12,896 nt of DNA from JBQTHP01 sp052389755 (GTDB lineage Bacteria; Pseudomonadota; Gammaproteobacteria; Steroidobacterales; Steroidobacteraceae), in the NCBI GenBank assembly GCA_052389755.1, contig JBQTHP010000009.1, positions 1-12,896 of the forward strand, written 5' to 3'. The notes under the pieces were generated by a model. That model saw only the letters and a list, made by a program, of their open reading frames with translations. It made no database searches and was not told the DNA's origin. Numbering within the stretch: position 1 is the stretch's first letter; the number at the start of each line of letters is the position of its first letter. The position numbers and the translations under genes were made by a program. Below, piece after piece: positions 1 to 7,078 of the stretch.

Positions 1-105
1 TGTTGGCGTGGAACCGACCGCTGGGGAGGCTCCGCAGCGTCATCGCCGTGAACGACGGCTCACGGAATGACGCGCGGAGGAATCCGGGACTGCGATACTC
101 GGCGG
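1..105. other. Left-edge non-coding stretch after the receptor gene
   Basis: No convincing complete gene is visible here. The only notable content is the stem-loop at 37-73. A minus-strand ATG at 43-41 opens a frame that runs off the left edge (MTLRSLPSGRFHAN...), but it sits inside the hairpin, has no obvious ribosome binding site and is too short to identify. Confidence 0.4.
37..73. repeat. Large imperfect stem-loop downstream of the TonB receptor gene
   Basis: Arms GCGTCAT (37-43) and CCGTGA (46-51) pair with TCACGG (60-65) and ATGACGC (67-73). This gives a 13-bp stem interrupted by a 2x1 internal loop, with an 8-base terminal loop. It lies 33 bases beyond the stop codon of the receptor gene, where a terminator or mRNA 3'-end stabiliser would be expected. 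No T-run follows on the minus strand, so it is not a textbook intrinsic terminator. It may be a REP-like element or an operator for a gene beyond the left edge. The hairpin is seen directly; its role is inferred. Confidence 0.55.
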
Positions 106-3003
106 TTACAGTCTGTAGTTGACGCCGACCAGGAACTGCCGACCGTACTGCTGGAAGTCCTGCTGGCGAGTCTCACTGACCGCGTAGGCGATGTACGGCT
201 CGTTGGTCAGGTTGTTGACCTGGAACAGGAACGACAGACCCTGCAGGCTGCCCTCGACGAACTCGTACCCAAGCTGGGCATCCGTGATCTGATCCCCCTT
301 CACGTACTTGAACGAGCGGTCGTTCGCGAAGTTGGTGACCTCACCGATGTACTTCGAGCGTGCGCGTGTGGCGACGCGCGCCGAGAAGCCCGCCTTCTCA
401 TAGTAGAGCGTGGCATTCCACACGGTCTCCGACAGCCCGGGGAGCGGAATATTTCCGAGGTTGTTGCCCGTCAGGAAGTTGTTCCCGGGCGGGTCCTCGA
501 TTGTGATGCTGCTGTCGGTCAGCGCAATGCTCAGGATCGCGCCGAAGCCGCTCAGCGCTTCGGCGAACATCTCGCCGGTGAGCGACCCGGCGACCTCGAG
601 GCCTTTGAGGCTGCCGCCGCTGCCGTTCTGGGGCCGCTTGAGTGGCCCGACCGTCGCGACCGGCGGACAATTAGGAGGAGTACCCATGAAACACGGCGGC
701 AGCGTGCTCACGAACTCGCTGAAATCGTGGTTTTGTTCGGTCTGGTTGAAAATGTAGGTCTCCAGATCCTTGTAGAAGGCTGCGACCGACACGTAGGCGT
801 TCCTCCCGAAATACTTTTCGTACGACACGTCGTAGGCATCGGCGCGCCACGGATCGAGCCGTGGATTGCCGCCGCTGCCGCTCGGCTCGATGCCACTGCC
901 GCCGCTGGGGATGCCGGCGCCTTCCTCGTTCGAGGCTTTGAGCTGATCCATGCGGGCGCGGGCGAGCTCCTTGGCGAGACCGACGCGAACCGCCTGCTCA
1001 TTCGGAAGCACGAACGCGAGATTGATCGCCGGCAGCACGTCCGTGTACGTCTTGCCATCGGTGAAGGGCACGACGGTGTTGGCCACGCTGTCCTTGCGGA
1101 ACGCTTCCGAGCTCTGGTCAGTCTCGACGAACTGCACGCCGATGTTCCCCCTGAGCGTCACGTTCGACGACAGCTCGTGGTCGAGGTTGCCCTTGACGAA
1201 CGCCGTGGTCACTTTCTCCTCCACGGTCCAGTTCTTGCCGATCAGATAGTCGAACCCGGGTGTAGTCGGTGTGCCGTAGATGATGGGTTGGTAGTACGCC
1301 GCCAGGACGCTTGGCACGTCCCACGCGAGCGCGGATCCTGCGCCGGCGTATGAAACGTTGGTCGGCGACAGCAGGTGCTGCGGGGCGATCTGGAAGTAGC
1401 CATTGCCCAGTGTGTTCAAGCCGCCCTCGGGCTGGAATTTGTCCTTGGTCCGATCCGCGTAGTTGACGCCGGCAACCACGCCTGCGAACCAGCCCTCGAG
1501 CGATCGCCCGACATCTATCCGCGCCGACGTCAGCTCGTCGGTCACGTGCGGAATCTTGCTGTAGCCCGCGCCGTAGATCGTCGGTCCGACCTGCACATTC
1601 GCCGGATCGGCGTAGTTTAGGCCGAAAGTCAGCGTCGGCATGTCGTCGTTGGAGATCTGGAACTGTCCCGTGTCGTAGACGTTCCGCGGAGCACCGGCGG
1701 GCGCGTTGACGGGAGCGTACTGCGCGTTCGTTTCGTATTGCTGCTCATCGCGCGTCGCCTCGGAATAGCTCAAGTCGCCCACCAAGGTCCATTCGCCCAT
1801 CGACCACTCGTTGGTCCAGCCGGCGGCGACGATCTCGTCCTGCGTCTTGAACAGGAAGTTGCGCGCGAGCGGCACGCGCTGGTTCAGCGTGGCGGCAACT
1901 ACCGTGTTGTCGGCGATCGTCGGGTTCGAGTACCCAAATACCGTCCCGCCAGGGAACGTGCCGTCGCAGCACGGCGCTGGGTAACCCCCGAGATTCACTT
2001 CGAGACTGCGCGCGTTGTCCTCCTGCTCGCGGTCGGTGTAGTACAGGTCGAGCGTGCTCGCGAACGACTCGTTCGGCCGCCACTCGAGCACCGCCATGGC
2101 GCCATCACGGCGGTTCGTGCCCATATCCGTGCGGACCTTCACGCCATCCGTGATGAAAACCCCGGGGCCGACGCCGGGATTGACTACACCGGTCGGGTTC
2201 CCGCCGCCCGCGTCCGGTGTACCGTTGGCGTGCCAGGGCTCGTAGGTCCCGGCTCCCTGAGTCGCCAGAGGCGACTCGAGTCGCGCGACGCCGACAGCGA
2301 TACCGAATCGATCGTCGAAGAACTGGTTGATGTAGGAGGCGCTGACCCGGTAGCCCTTCTCGTCCGCATCGGCACCGAGATCGTCGTGCGAGTTCTGCTC
2401 GCCGCGGATGTTGAACGCCATCGCGCGCCGGCCGAAGTTGAGCGGACGGGTCGTCCGCAGATCGATGGTGCCGGCCAGGCCCTGGCCCACGAGCTGCGTG
2501 TCCGGCGTCTTGTAGACGACGACTGCGCTCAGCAGCTCGGACGGATACTGGTCGAATTCGATATTGCGATTGTCTCCGGTGCTGACCTGCTCGCGACCGT
2601 TGAGGAGAGCTGTCGTGAAGCCTGGATCGGTACCGCGCAGGCTGATGGCCGACGCACGCCCTTCGGCGCGTTGCGAAGTGATACCCGGCAGCCGCGAGAT
2701 GGATTCCGCGATGCTGGTGTCGGGCAGCTTGCCGATGTCCTCGGCCGAGATCGCCTCGACGATGCTGAACGACTCGCGCTTCAGTTCGATCGCGTCCTCG
2801 ATGCCGCGCCGGATGCCGGTGATCTCGACGGTCTCGAGCTCCTGTTCGTCCGACGCTTCTGTGGTCTCTTCGGGCGTCTGGGACCGCGCCGAACCGGTGA
2901 CCGCGAGCATCAGTAGCGCGCATCCGGTGGCCGTCAGGCTGAATTCGACGGCCGACCGGGTGCCGGCAGGCCGCGTATGGCCCGGCTTCTTGGACGTATT
3001 CAT
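106..3003 (-). CDS. TonB-dependent outer-membrane receptor (TIGR01782 / TonB-Xanth-Caul type)
   Basis: Outer-membrane transporter predicted to import an oligosaccharide or similar ligand using TonB/ExbBD energy; 965 aa, usual for the family. An N-terminal signal peptide has a basic start, a hydrophobic stretch around residues 21-37 and likely cleavage after A-R-S (residues 39-41). A TonB-box-like VEITGIRRGI segment follows, then the plug with family-typical IVEAISAEDIGKLPDTSIAE and later ISLRGTDPG, and a long beta-barrel ending in NLTNEPYIAYAV and VGVNYRL. I chose the ATG at 3003 because GAGGGGGAAG (3009-3018) lies 5 bases upstream. A GTG start at 3030 would add nine residues but has no such site. 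It diverges from a sugar symporter and shares a putative operator region with it. Family assignment is firm; the sugar is not known. Confidence 0.93.
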   Translation of the reverse strand: MNTSKKPGHTRPAGTRSAVEFSLTATGCALLMLAVTGSARSQTPEETTEASDEQELETVEITGIRRGIEDAIELKRESFSIVEAISAEDIGKLPDTSIAESISRLPGITSQRAEGRASAISLRGTDPGFTTALLNGREQVSTGDNRNIEFDQYPSELLSAVVVYKTPDTQLVGQGLAGTIDLRTTRPLNFGRRAMAFNIRGEQNSHDDLGADADEKGYRVSASYINQFFDDRFGIAVGVARLESPLATQGAGTYEPWHANGTPDAGGGNPTGVVNPGVGPGVFITDGVKVRTDMGTNRRDGAMAVLEWRPNESFASTLDLYYTDREQEDNARSLEVNLGGYPAPCCDGTFPGGTVFGYSNPTIADNTVVAATLNQRVPLARNFLFKTQDEIVAAGWTNEWSMGEWTLVGDLSYSEATRDEQQYETNAQYAPVNAPAGAPRNVYDTGQFQISNDDMPTLTFGLNYADPANVQVGPTIYGAGYSKIPHVTDELTSARIDVGRSLEGWFAGVVAGVNYADRTKDKFQPEGGLNTLGNGYFQIAPQHLLSPTNVSYAGAGSALAWDVPSVLAAYYQPIIYGTPTTPGFDYLIGKNWTVEEKVTTAFVKGNLDHELSSNVTLRGNIGVQFVETDQSSEAFRKDSVANTVVPFTDGKTYTDVLPAINLAFVLPNEQAVRVGLAKELARARMDQLKASNEEGAGIPSGGSGIEPSGSGGNPRLDPWRADAYDVSYEKYFGRNAYVSVAAFYKDLETYIFNQTEQNHDFSEFVSTLPPCFMGTPPNCPPVATVGPLKRPQNGSGGSLKGLEVAGSLTGEMFAEALSGFGAILSIALTDSSITIEDPPGNNFLTGNNLGNIPLPGLSETVWNATLYYEKAGFSARVATRARSKYIGEVTNFANDRSFKYVKGDQITDAQLGYEFVEGSLQGLSFLFQVNNLTNEPYIAYAVSETRQQDFQQYGRQFLVGVNYRL

Positions 3004-3045
3004 CTGCACTTCCCCCTCGAGTTTGTTCACCGGCCGCGCGAGCGA

Positions 3046-3074
3046 GTGTTAGCCGGGAAACCTCCGAATGCCAA
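3046..3074 (-). promoter_or_regulatory. Candidate sigma70 promoter of the TonB receptor gene
   Basis: On the minus strand, TTGGCA (3074-3069, five of six matches to the -35 consensus) is separated by 17 bases from TAACAC (3051-3046, three of six matches to -10). This would start transcription near 3039, about 35 bases before the chosen ATG. The inner copy of the ATACGTAT repeat begins 7 bases upstream of the -35 box. Spacing is ideal but the -10 box is weak, so this is a candidate only. Confidence 0.4.
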
Positions 3075-3080
3075 GGCAAC

Positions 3081-3122
3081 GCATACGTATTCATGCGGCG
3101 AGAGGAGGCGCATACGTATTCA
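3081..3122. promoter_or_regulatory. Tandem LacI-type operator candidates (two GCATACGTATTCA repeats)
   Basis: The 13-base sequence GCATACGTATTCA occurs exactly twice, at 3081-3093 and 3110-3122, with centres 29 bp apart. Each copy contains the perfect palindrome ATACGTAT with a central CpG. Symmetry continues outward at alternating positions (G-n-ATACGTAT-n-C). LacI-family hinge helices typically insert at a central CpG of such palindromes. The pair lies in the divergent region between the receptor and symporter genes, and a LacI-family gene is two genes away. I did not notice another ATACGTAT in the window. Repeat and palindrome are seen directly; binding by the local LacI protein is inferred. 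Confidence 0.6.
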
Positions 3123-3191
3123 CTCGTCTCGGGAAGCTGACATCGTTGGCGAAATGCAACGTGTGAACATGAAATCTGCGATGCTCCAGAA

Positions 3192-4751
3192 ATGCCTGCT
3201 GTCGGAGTCACTGTTGAGACGGGTGCGTCGCCCCCTATAGCCGCGGCTGTTATCGGCAGGACCAGGCCGCCGCTGTCGTTCTGGCAGATCTGGAACATGT
3301 GCCTGGGCTTCATGGGTTTGCAGTTCGGCTTCGCGCTGCAGAATGCGAATGTGAGCCGGATCTTCCAGAGCCTGGGCGCCAGCATCGACCAGATTCCCAT
3401 CTTGTGGATTGCAGCCCCGCTGACCGGACTCATCGTCCAACCGCTCGTCGGTTATGCCTCCGATCGCACGTGGACGCGACTGGGTCGCCGGCGACCGTAT
3501 TTTCTGGCGGGTGCGATCCTGTCGGCGGTGGCACTCGTGGCGATGCCCCACTCGCCCATCTTGTGGGTCGCGGCGGCATTGCTGTGGTTGCTGGATGCTT
3601 CCATCAACGTAGCGATGGAACCGTTTCGCGCGTTCGTCGCCGATCAACTCCCGTCGTCGCAGCGCCCCACCGGTTACGCCATGCAGAGTTTCTTCATCGG
3701 CATCGGCGCTGTCGTGGCGAGCATGCTGCCGTGGCTGCTCGCGGCTGTCGGAGTCAGCAATCAGGTGGATGCATCGTCCGGCGGTGGCGCGATTCCCGAC
3801 ACGGTCCGCTACGCGTTCTATCTCGGGGCCGTTGCCCTGTTCTCGGCGATGGCGTGGACGGTATGGCGATCACGCGAGTACCCGCCGGAAACCGTGCGCG
3901 CTTTTGCAGCTGCGGAGCCGGCAGCTGCAACCGTGCGGGTGATCGATGCAGGCGACGATCGCCGCCAGGGTGTGCTGTGGAGTGTCATTGGCCTGGCCGC
4001 CATCGGGCTCGTCAGGTTCTTCGAGCTCGACCCGCAACTGTATGTGGTGTGCATCGGCGCACTGCTATGGGGGCTCGGGTTGCTGGCCTACGGGGCGATC
4101 AGGCGTTCCAGCATGCTCCGAACGATCATGCACGACCTGCGAACGATGCCGGACGCGATGCGGCACCTGATACCCGTGCAGTTCTTCTCCTGGCTGGCCC
4201 TCTTCTCCATGTGGATCTACACGACGCCGGCCGTCACGCAGGTGCATTTCGGAGCGAGCGATCCGGTTTCGGAGGCGTACAACGAGGGCGCGAACTGGGT
4301 GGGCGTGCTCTTCGGCGCGTACAACGGATTCGCGGTGCTGGCAGCCGTGGTCATCCCGTTCGCGGTCGCCCGCCTCGGAATCCGGCTCAGCCACCTGATC
4401 AACCTGTGTCTCGGGGGCGCGGCCCTGATCTCGTTTCACTTCATCCGTGATCCCGACTGGCTGCTGCTCGCGATGGTCGGCGTGGGCTTCGCGTGGGCCT
4501 CGATACTTTCGCTGCCCTATGCGCTGCTCTCCGACAGCGTGCCGGCGCAGAAGATGGGCCTCTACATGGGCATCTTCAACTTCTTCATCGTCATACCGCA
4601 GCTCGTTGCCGCGAGCGTGCTGGGTTTTCTGCTCAGAACGCTTTTCGGGGGCGCACCAATCTATGCACTGATCCTCGGCGGCCTGAGTCTCATCGTTGCA
4701 GGACTTTTCGTGTTACGGGTGCCCCACCCTGCTCAGCAAAGAACGGGATAG
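3192..4751 (+). CDS. GPH/SUT (SLC45-like) MFS sugar:cation symporter
   Basis: Inner-membrane transporter of the major facilitator superfamily, glycoside-pentoside-hexuronide/sucrose-transporter branch, predicted to import a disaccharide such as maltose or sucrose with H+ or Na+; 519 aa with about 12 hydrophobic segments. The N-terminal helix carries LGFMGLQFGFALQNANVSRI (residues 38-57). The cytoplasmic loop after helix 2 has QPLVGYASDRTWTRLGRRRP (83-102), the RxGRRRP signature of this branch. The ATG at 3192 is the first in-frame start; no strong Shine-Dalgarno precedes it, so leader details are uncertain. It diverges from the TonB receptor across the tandem ATACGTAT elements, which suggests co-regulation. 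It ends 6 bases from the stop of the convergent LacI gene. Family is confident; substrate is inferred from relatives only. Confidence 0.88.
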   Translation: MPAVGVTVETGASPPIAAAVIGRTRPPLSFWQIWNMCLGFMGLQFGFALQNANVSRIFQSLGASIDQIPILWIAAPLTGLIVQPLVGYASDRTWTRLGRRRPYFLAGAILSAVALVAMPHSPILWVAAALLWLLDASINVAMEPFRAFVADQLPSSQRPTGYAMQSFFIGIGAVVASMLPWLLAAVGVSNQVDASSGGGAIPDTVRYAFYLGAVALFSAMAWTVWRSREYPPETVRAFAAAEPAAATVRVIDAGDDRRQGVLWSVIGLAAIGLVRFFELDPQLYVVCIGALLWGLGLLAYGAIRRSSMLRTIMHDLRTMPDAMRHLIPVQFFSWLALFSMWIYTTPAVTQVHFGASDPVSEAYNEGANWVGVLFGAYNGFAVLAAVVIPFAVARLGIRLSHLINLCLGGAALISFHFIRDPDWLLLAMVGVGFAWASILSLPYALLSDSVPAQKMGLYMGIFNFFIVIPQLVAASVLGFLLRTLFGGAPIYALILGGLSLIVAGLFVLRVPHPAQQRTG

Positions 4752-4757
4752 GGTTGT

Positions 4758-5792
4758 TCAGCACGCGCCGGCAGCTCCGCAGGAGCGGCGCACGGCCAGT
4801 CGTGTGGGCAGCATCCGATCCTGAACCGGCTCACCGCGGATCGAGCGTAACAGCGTATCGACGAGCACTTCCCCTGCAAGCCGCGTGTCCTGCACCACGG
4901 TAGTCAATGGCGGGTTGGCGACACTGGCTGCCGGAATGTCGTCGAAGCCCACGACGGAGACCGCGCCTGGAACGTCGATATGCTGTTCCTGCAGCGCGCG
5001 CAATGCGCCAATGGCGATCAGATCGCTGGCAGCAACGATCGCGTCGAATTGCTCCCGCCTGGCCAGCAGCTCGCGTGCGGCAGCGTATCCGGAATTTTCC
5101 ATGGTGATGGCATCGACCTGCAGTGCCGTCGACACATCGAGGCCTGCGCGATGCAACGCTTCGGAATATCCGCGGTAGCGTTCGAAGAATTCCGGATAGT
5201 GACTCGAAGCCGTGCCGAGAAATGCGATGTTGCGCCGGTTCAAACCGATCAGATGCTGAGTCGCCTCGTAACTCCCCCGAAAGTTATCGCAGCCCACTGA
5301 CAGTCCGGGCTGCCCTTCGAGCACGGCGCCCCAACATACGAAGTGCGTTCCCTGATGCACGAGCTGCTCGAGTCGCGTGCGGTACTCCAGATAGTCACCG
5401 TACCCGAGCAGCACCATGCCATCGGCCTTGCGGCTATCCTCATAGTCGAGGTGCCAGTTACCAGAAAGTTGCTGAAAGGAAATGAGCAGGTCGTAGCCGC
5501 GCCGGGCACAGGCTCGAGTGATCGAGCCGAGCATGGACAGAAAGAACGGATTGATCAGCGAATCATCGGGCGTCGGATCCTCGAACAGCAGCAAAGCCAG
5601 AGTGTTGGAATGCTGGCAGCGCAGGTTCGAGGCATTCTTGTCGAGCTTGTAGTTGAGCTGCTGCGCGATGGTCTCGATGCGCCGCCGCGTCTCCTCGCTG
5701 ACCATCGGACTGCCACGCAGTGCGCGCGATACAGTCGGCTGCGACACGCCCGCCAGATAGGCGATGTCGATGGAAGTGGCCTTGCCGTGCAT
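4758..5792 (-). CDS. LacI-family transcriptional regulator
   Basis: Sugar-responsive DNA-binding regulator of 344 aa, the usual length. The N-terminal helix-turn-helix spans about residues 7-26 (IDIAYLAGVSQPTVSRALRG), followed by VSEETRRRIETIAQQLNY and a hinge helix ending NASNL (about 53-57). The rest is a periplasmic-binding-protein-like effector domain, including the typical SVVGFDDIP and PPLTTVVQD segments. The recognition helix starts with S17-Q18 where E. coli LacI has Y17-Q18, so operator specificity should differ from lacO. The ATG at 5792 is preceded by GGGGG (5800-5804) at 7 bases. It diverges from the aldose epimerase and converges on the symporter with a 6-base gap. The likely targets are the ATACGTAT repeats upstream of the receptor and symporter, possibly also its own promoter. 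Family is certain; effector sugar is unknown. Confidence 0.93.
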   Translation of the reverse strand: MHGKATSIDIAYLAGVSQPTVSRALRGSPMVSEETRRRIETIAQQLNYKLDKNASNLRCQHSNTLALLLFEDPTPDDSLINPFFLSMLGSITRACARRGYDLLISFQQLSGNWHLDYEDSRKADGMVLLGYGDYLEYRTRLEQLVHQGTHFVCWGAVLEGQPGLSVGCDNFRGSYEATQHLIGLNRRNIAFLGTASSHYPEFFERYRGYSEALHRAGLDVSTALQVDAITMENSGYAAARELLARREQFDAIVAASDLIAIGALRALQEQHIDVPGAVSVVGFDDIPAASVANPPLTTVVQDTRLAGEVLVDTLLRSIRGEPVQDRMLPTRLAVRRSCGAAGAC

Positions 5793-5850
5793 GCGTCATC
5801 CCCCAAAACCGATCAGAAGTCGGCGCCTACTCTTCGCTTTTTTTCTATCA

Positions 5851-5864
5851 TGCCATAGCTGGCA
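5851..5864. promoter_or_regulatory. Inverted repeat TGCCA-N4-TGGCA between lacI and galM
   Basis: TGCCATAGCTGGCA has perfect 5-bp arms around a 4-base centre. It lies in the 104-bp divergent region between the LacI regulator and the lipoprotein epimerase, where an operator would be expected. It does not resemble the ATACGTAT element, so it is either a site for a different regulator or chance. A T-run at 5840-5844 and neighbours lies just upstream. Confidence 0.25.
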
Positions 5865-5896
5865 GCCGCCGCGAAAAACGATGGGGTGCACCGATC

Positions 5897-7078
5897 ATGC
5901 GATCGTATCGTCTGAGTCTGCTCGCATTCTGCTGGGTCATCGCGTTCGACCTGAGCGGCTGCCGTAAGCCCGCGGACGACGACACTCCGCGATCCGCTTC
6001 GGCACCTGCAGCCGCAGCGAAAGCAGCCGTCGCCCGCAGCCCGTTTGGCACCCTCCCGGACGGCACGGCCATCGGGTTGTTTACGTTGACCAACGCCTCG
6101 GGAATGGAGGTCCGCGTCATCAACTACGGTGGGATCGTCACCGCAATCAAGGTTCCGGATCGCAATGGCAAGCTGGACGACGTCGTGCTCGGCTATGACT
6201 CGCTGGAGGGATACGTGAAGAACCCGGCGTATCTCGGCGCACTGATCGGCCGCTACGCCAACCGCATCGGCAAGGCGCAGTTCACGCTCGATGGCAGGAC
6301 CTACCAGCTCGCTGCGAACAACGAGGGCAACACCTTGCACGGCGGGATCAAGGGCTTCGACAAGGCAGTGTGGCAGGCAGAATCGTTCGAGCAGCCTGGC
6401 CAGGCCGGCATCGTCCTGACTCATACGAGCCCGGACGGCGACGAAGGTTACCCCGGCACCCTCGCAGTGCGAGTCACTTATACGCTCACGGACGCGAATG
6501 AGCTTTCATTCGACTACTCGGCCACGACCGACAAGCCCACCGTGCTGAACCTGACCCACCACGGCTATTTCAACCTGGCGGGCGAGGGTTCCGGTGACGT
6601 ACTGGGCCACCTGCTGCGGATCAACGCGGATCGCTATACGCCGGTCGATGCAACATTGATCCCGCTGGGAGAACTTGCAGCCGTTGCCGGCACACCGCTC
6701 GATTTCCGCAATCTCACGACGATCGGCGCGCGCATCGATGCCGACCATCCTCAGATGAAGCTCGGTGCCGGCTACGACCACAACTTCGTGATCAATCGCC
6801 AGGGTAATGAGCTCGCGCCCGCGGCCCGCGTCGAAGAGCCGAAGAGCGGCCGCGTGCTGGAGGTGCGCACCACCGAGCCGGGCGTTCAGTTCTACAGCGC
6901 CAATCACCTGGACGGATTCACCGGCAAGGCCGGCCACGTCTACGACAAGCGCAATGCGTTCTGCCTGGAAACCCAGCACTACCCGGATTCGCCCAACAAG
7001 TCTGCGTTTCCAACGACGACCTTACGGCCCGGCGAGGTGTTTCATTCGCGTACGGTGTACGCCTTCAGCGCAAAGTGA
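5897..7078 (+). CDS. galM: Aldose 1-epimerase (mutarotase), predicted lipoprotein
   Basis: Interconverts alpha and beta anomers of hexoses such as glucose or galactose; 393 aa, longer than the roughly 340 aa of cytosolic GalM because of an export leader. MRSYRLSLLAFCWVIAFDLSGC is a type II signal peptide with lipobox LSGC (lipidated Cys22). Arg at +2 rather than Asp is compatible with outer-membrane sorting. A low-complexity Ala-rich linker follows to about residue 47. The catalytic landmarks are present: GRYANRI, NTLHGG (His148), NLTHHGYFNL (His222) and LETQHYPDSPN (Glu358). The ATG at 5897 is the only start that gives a sensible signal peptide; GGGGTG at 5883-5888 is a weak ribosome binding site. 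It diverges from lacI and overlaps the convergent hexose symporter by 37 bases. Periplasmic mutarotation would prepare sugars for the two symporters. Confidence 0.9.
   Translation: MRSYRLSLLAFCWVIAFDLSGCRKPADDDTPRSASAPAAAAKAAVARSPFGTLPDGTAIGLFTLTNASGMEVRVINYGGIVTAIKVPDRNGKLDDVVLGYDSLEGYVKNPAYLGALIGRYANRIGKAQFTLDGRTYQLAANNEGNTLHGGIKGFDKAVWQAESFEQPGQAGIVLTHTSPDGDEGYPGTLAVRVTYTLTDANELSFDYSATTDKPTVLNLTHHGYFNLAGEGSGDVLGHLLRINADRYTPVDATLIPLGELAAVAGTPLDFRNLTTIGARIDADHPQMKLGAGYDHNFVINRQGNELAPAARVEEPKSGRVLEVRTTEPGVQFYSANHLDGFTGKAGHVYDKRNAFCLETQHYPDSPNKSAFPTTTLRPGEVFHSRTVYAFSAK

Noticed and set aside
67..1353. 428-codon open frame on the plus strand opposite the TonB receptor
   Set aside because: The minus strand codes for a full TonB receptor C-terminal barrel here. 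The plus-strand product is Arg/Val/Glu-rich with no recognisable motif, as expected for an antisense shadow.
1738..2916. 392-codon open frame on the plus strand opposite the receptor plug domain
   Set aside because: Same reasoning: antisense shadow of the conserved plug and signal region of the TonB receptor.
3142..3176. TTGGCG-N18-TGAAAT as promoter of the GPH symporter
   Set aside because: The -35 and -10 matches are only moderate, and the resulting leader would be about 10 bases with no Shine-Dalgarno site, so it was not called.
2105..3433. 442-codon minus-strand frame spanning the receptor start, the promoter region and the symporter start
   Set aside because: It crosses two well-supported genes and their regulatory region in a different frame and has no domain.
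3299..4450. 383-codon plus-strand frame inside the symporter gene
   Set aside because: Frame-shifted shadow; the product is Arg/His/Cys-rich and lacks membrane helices, unlike the true symporter frame.
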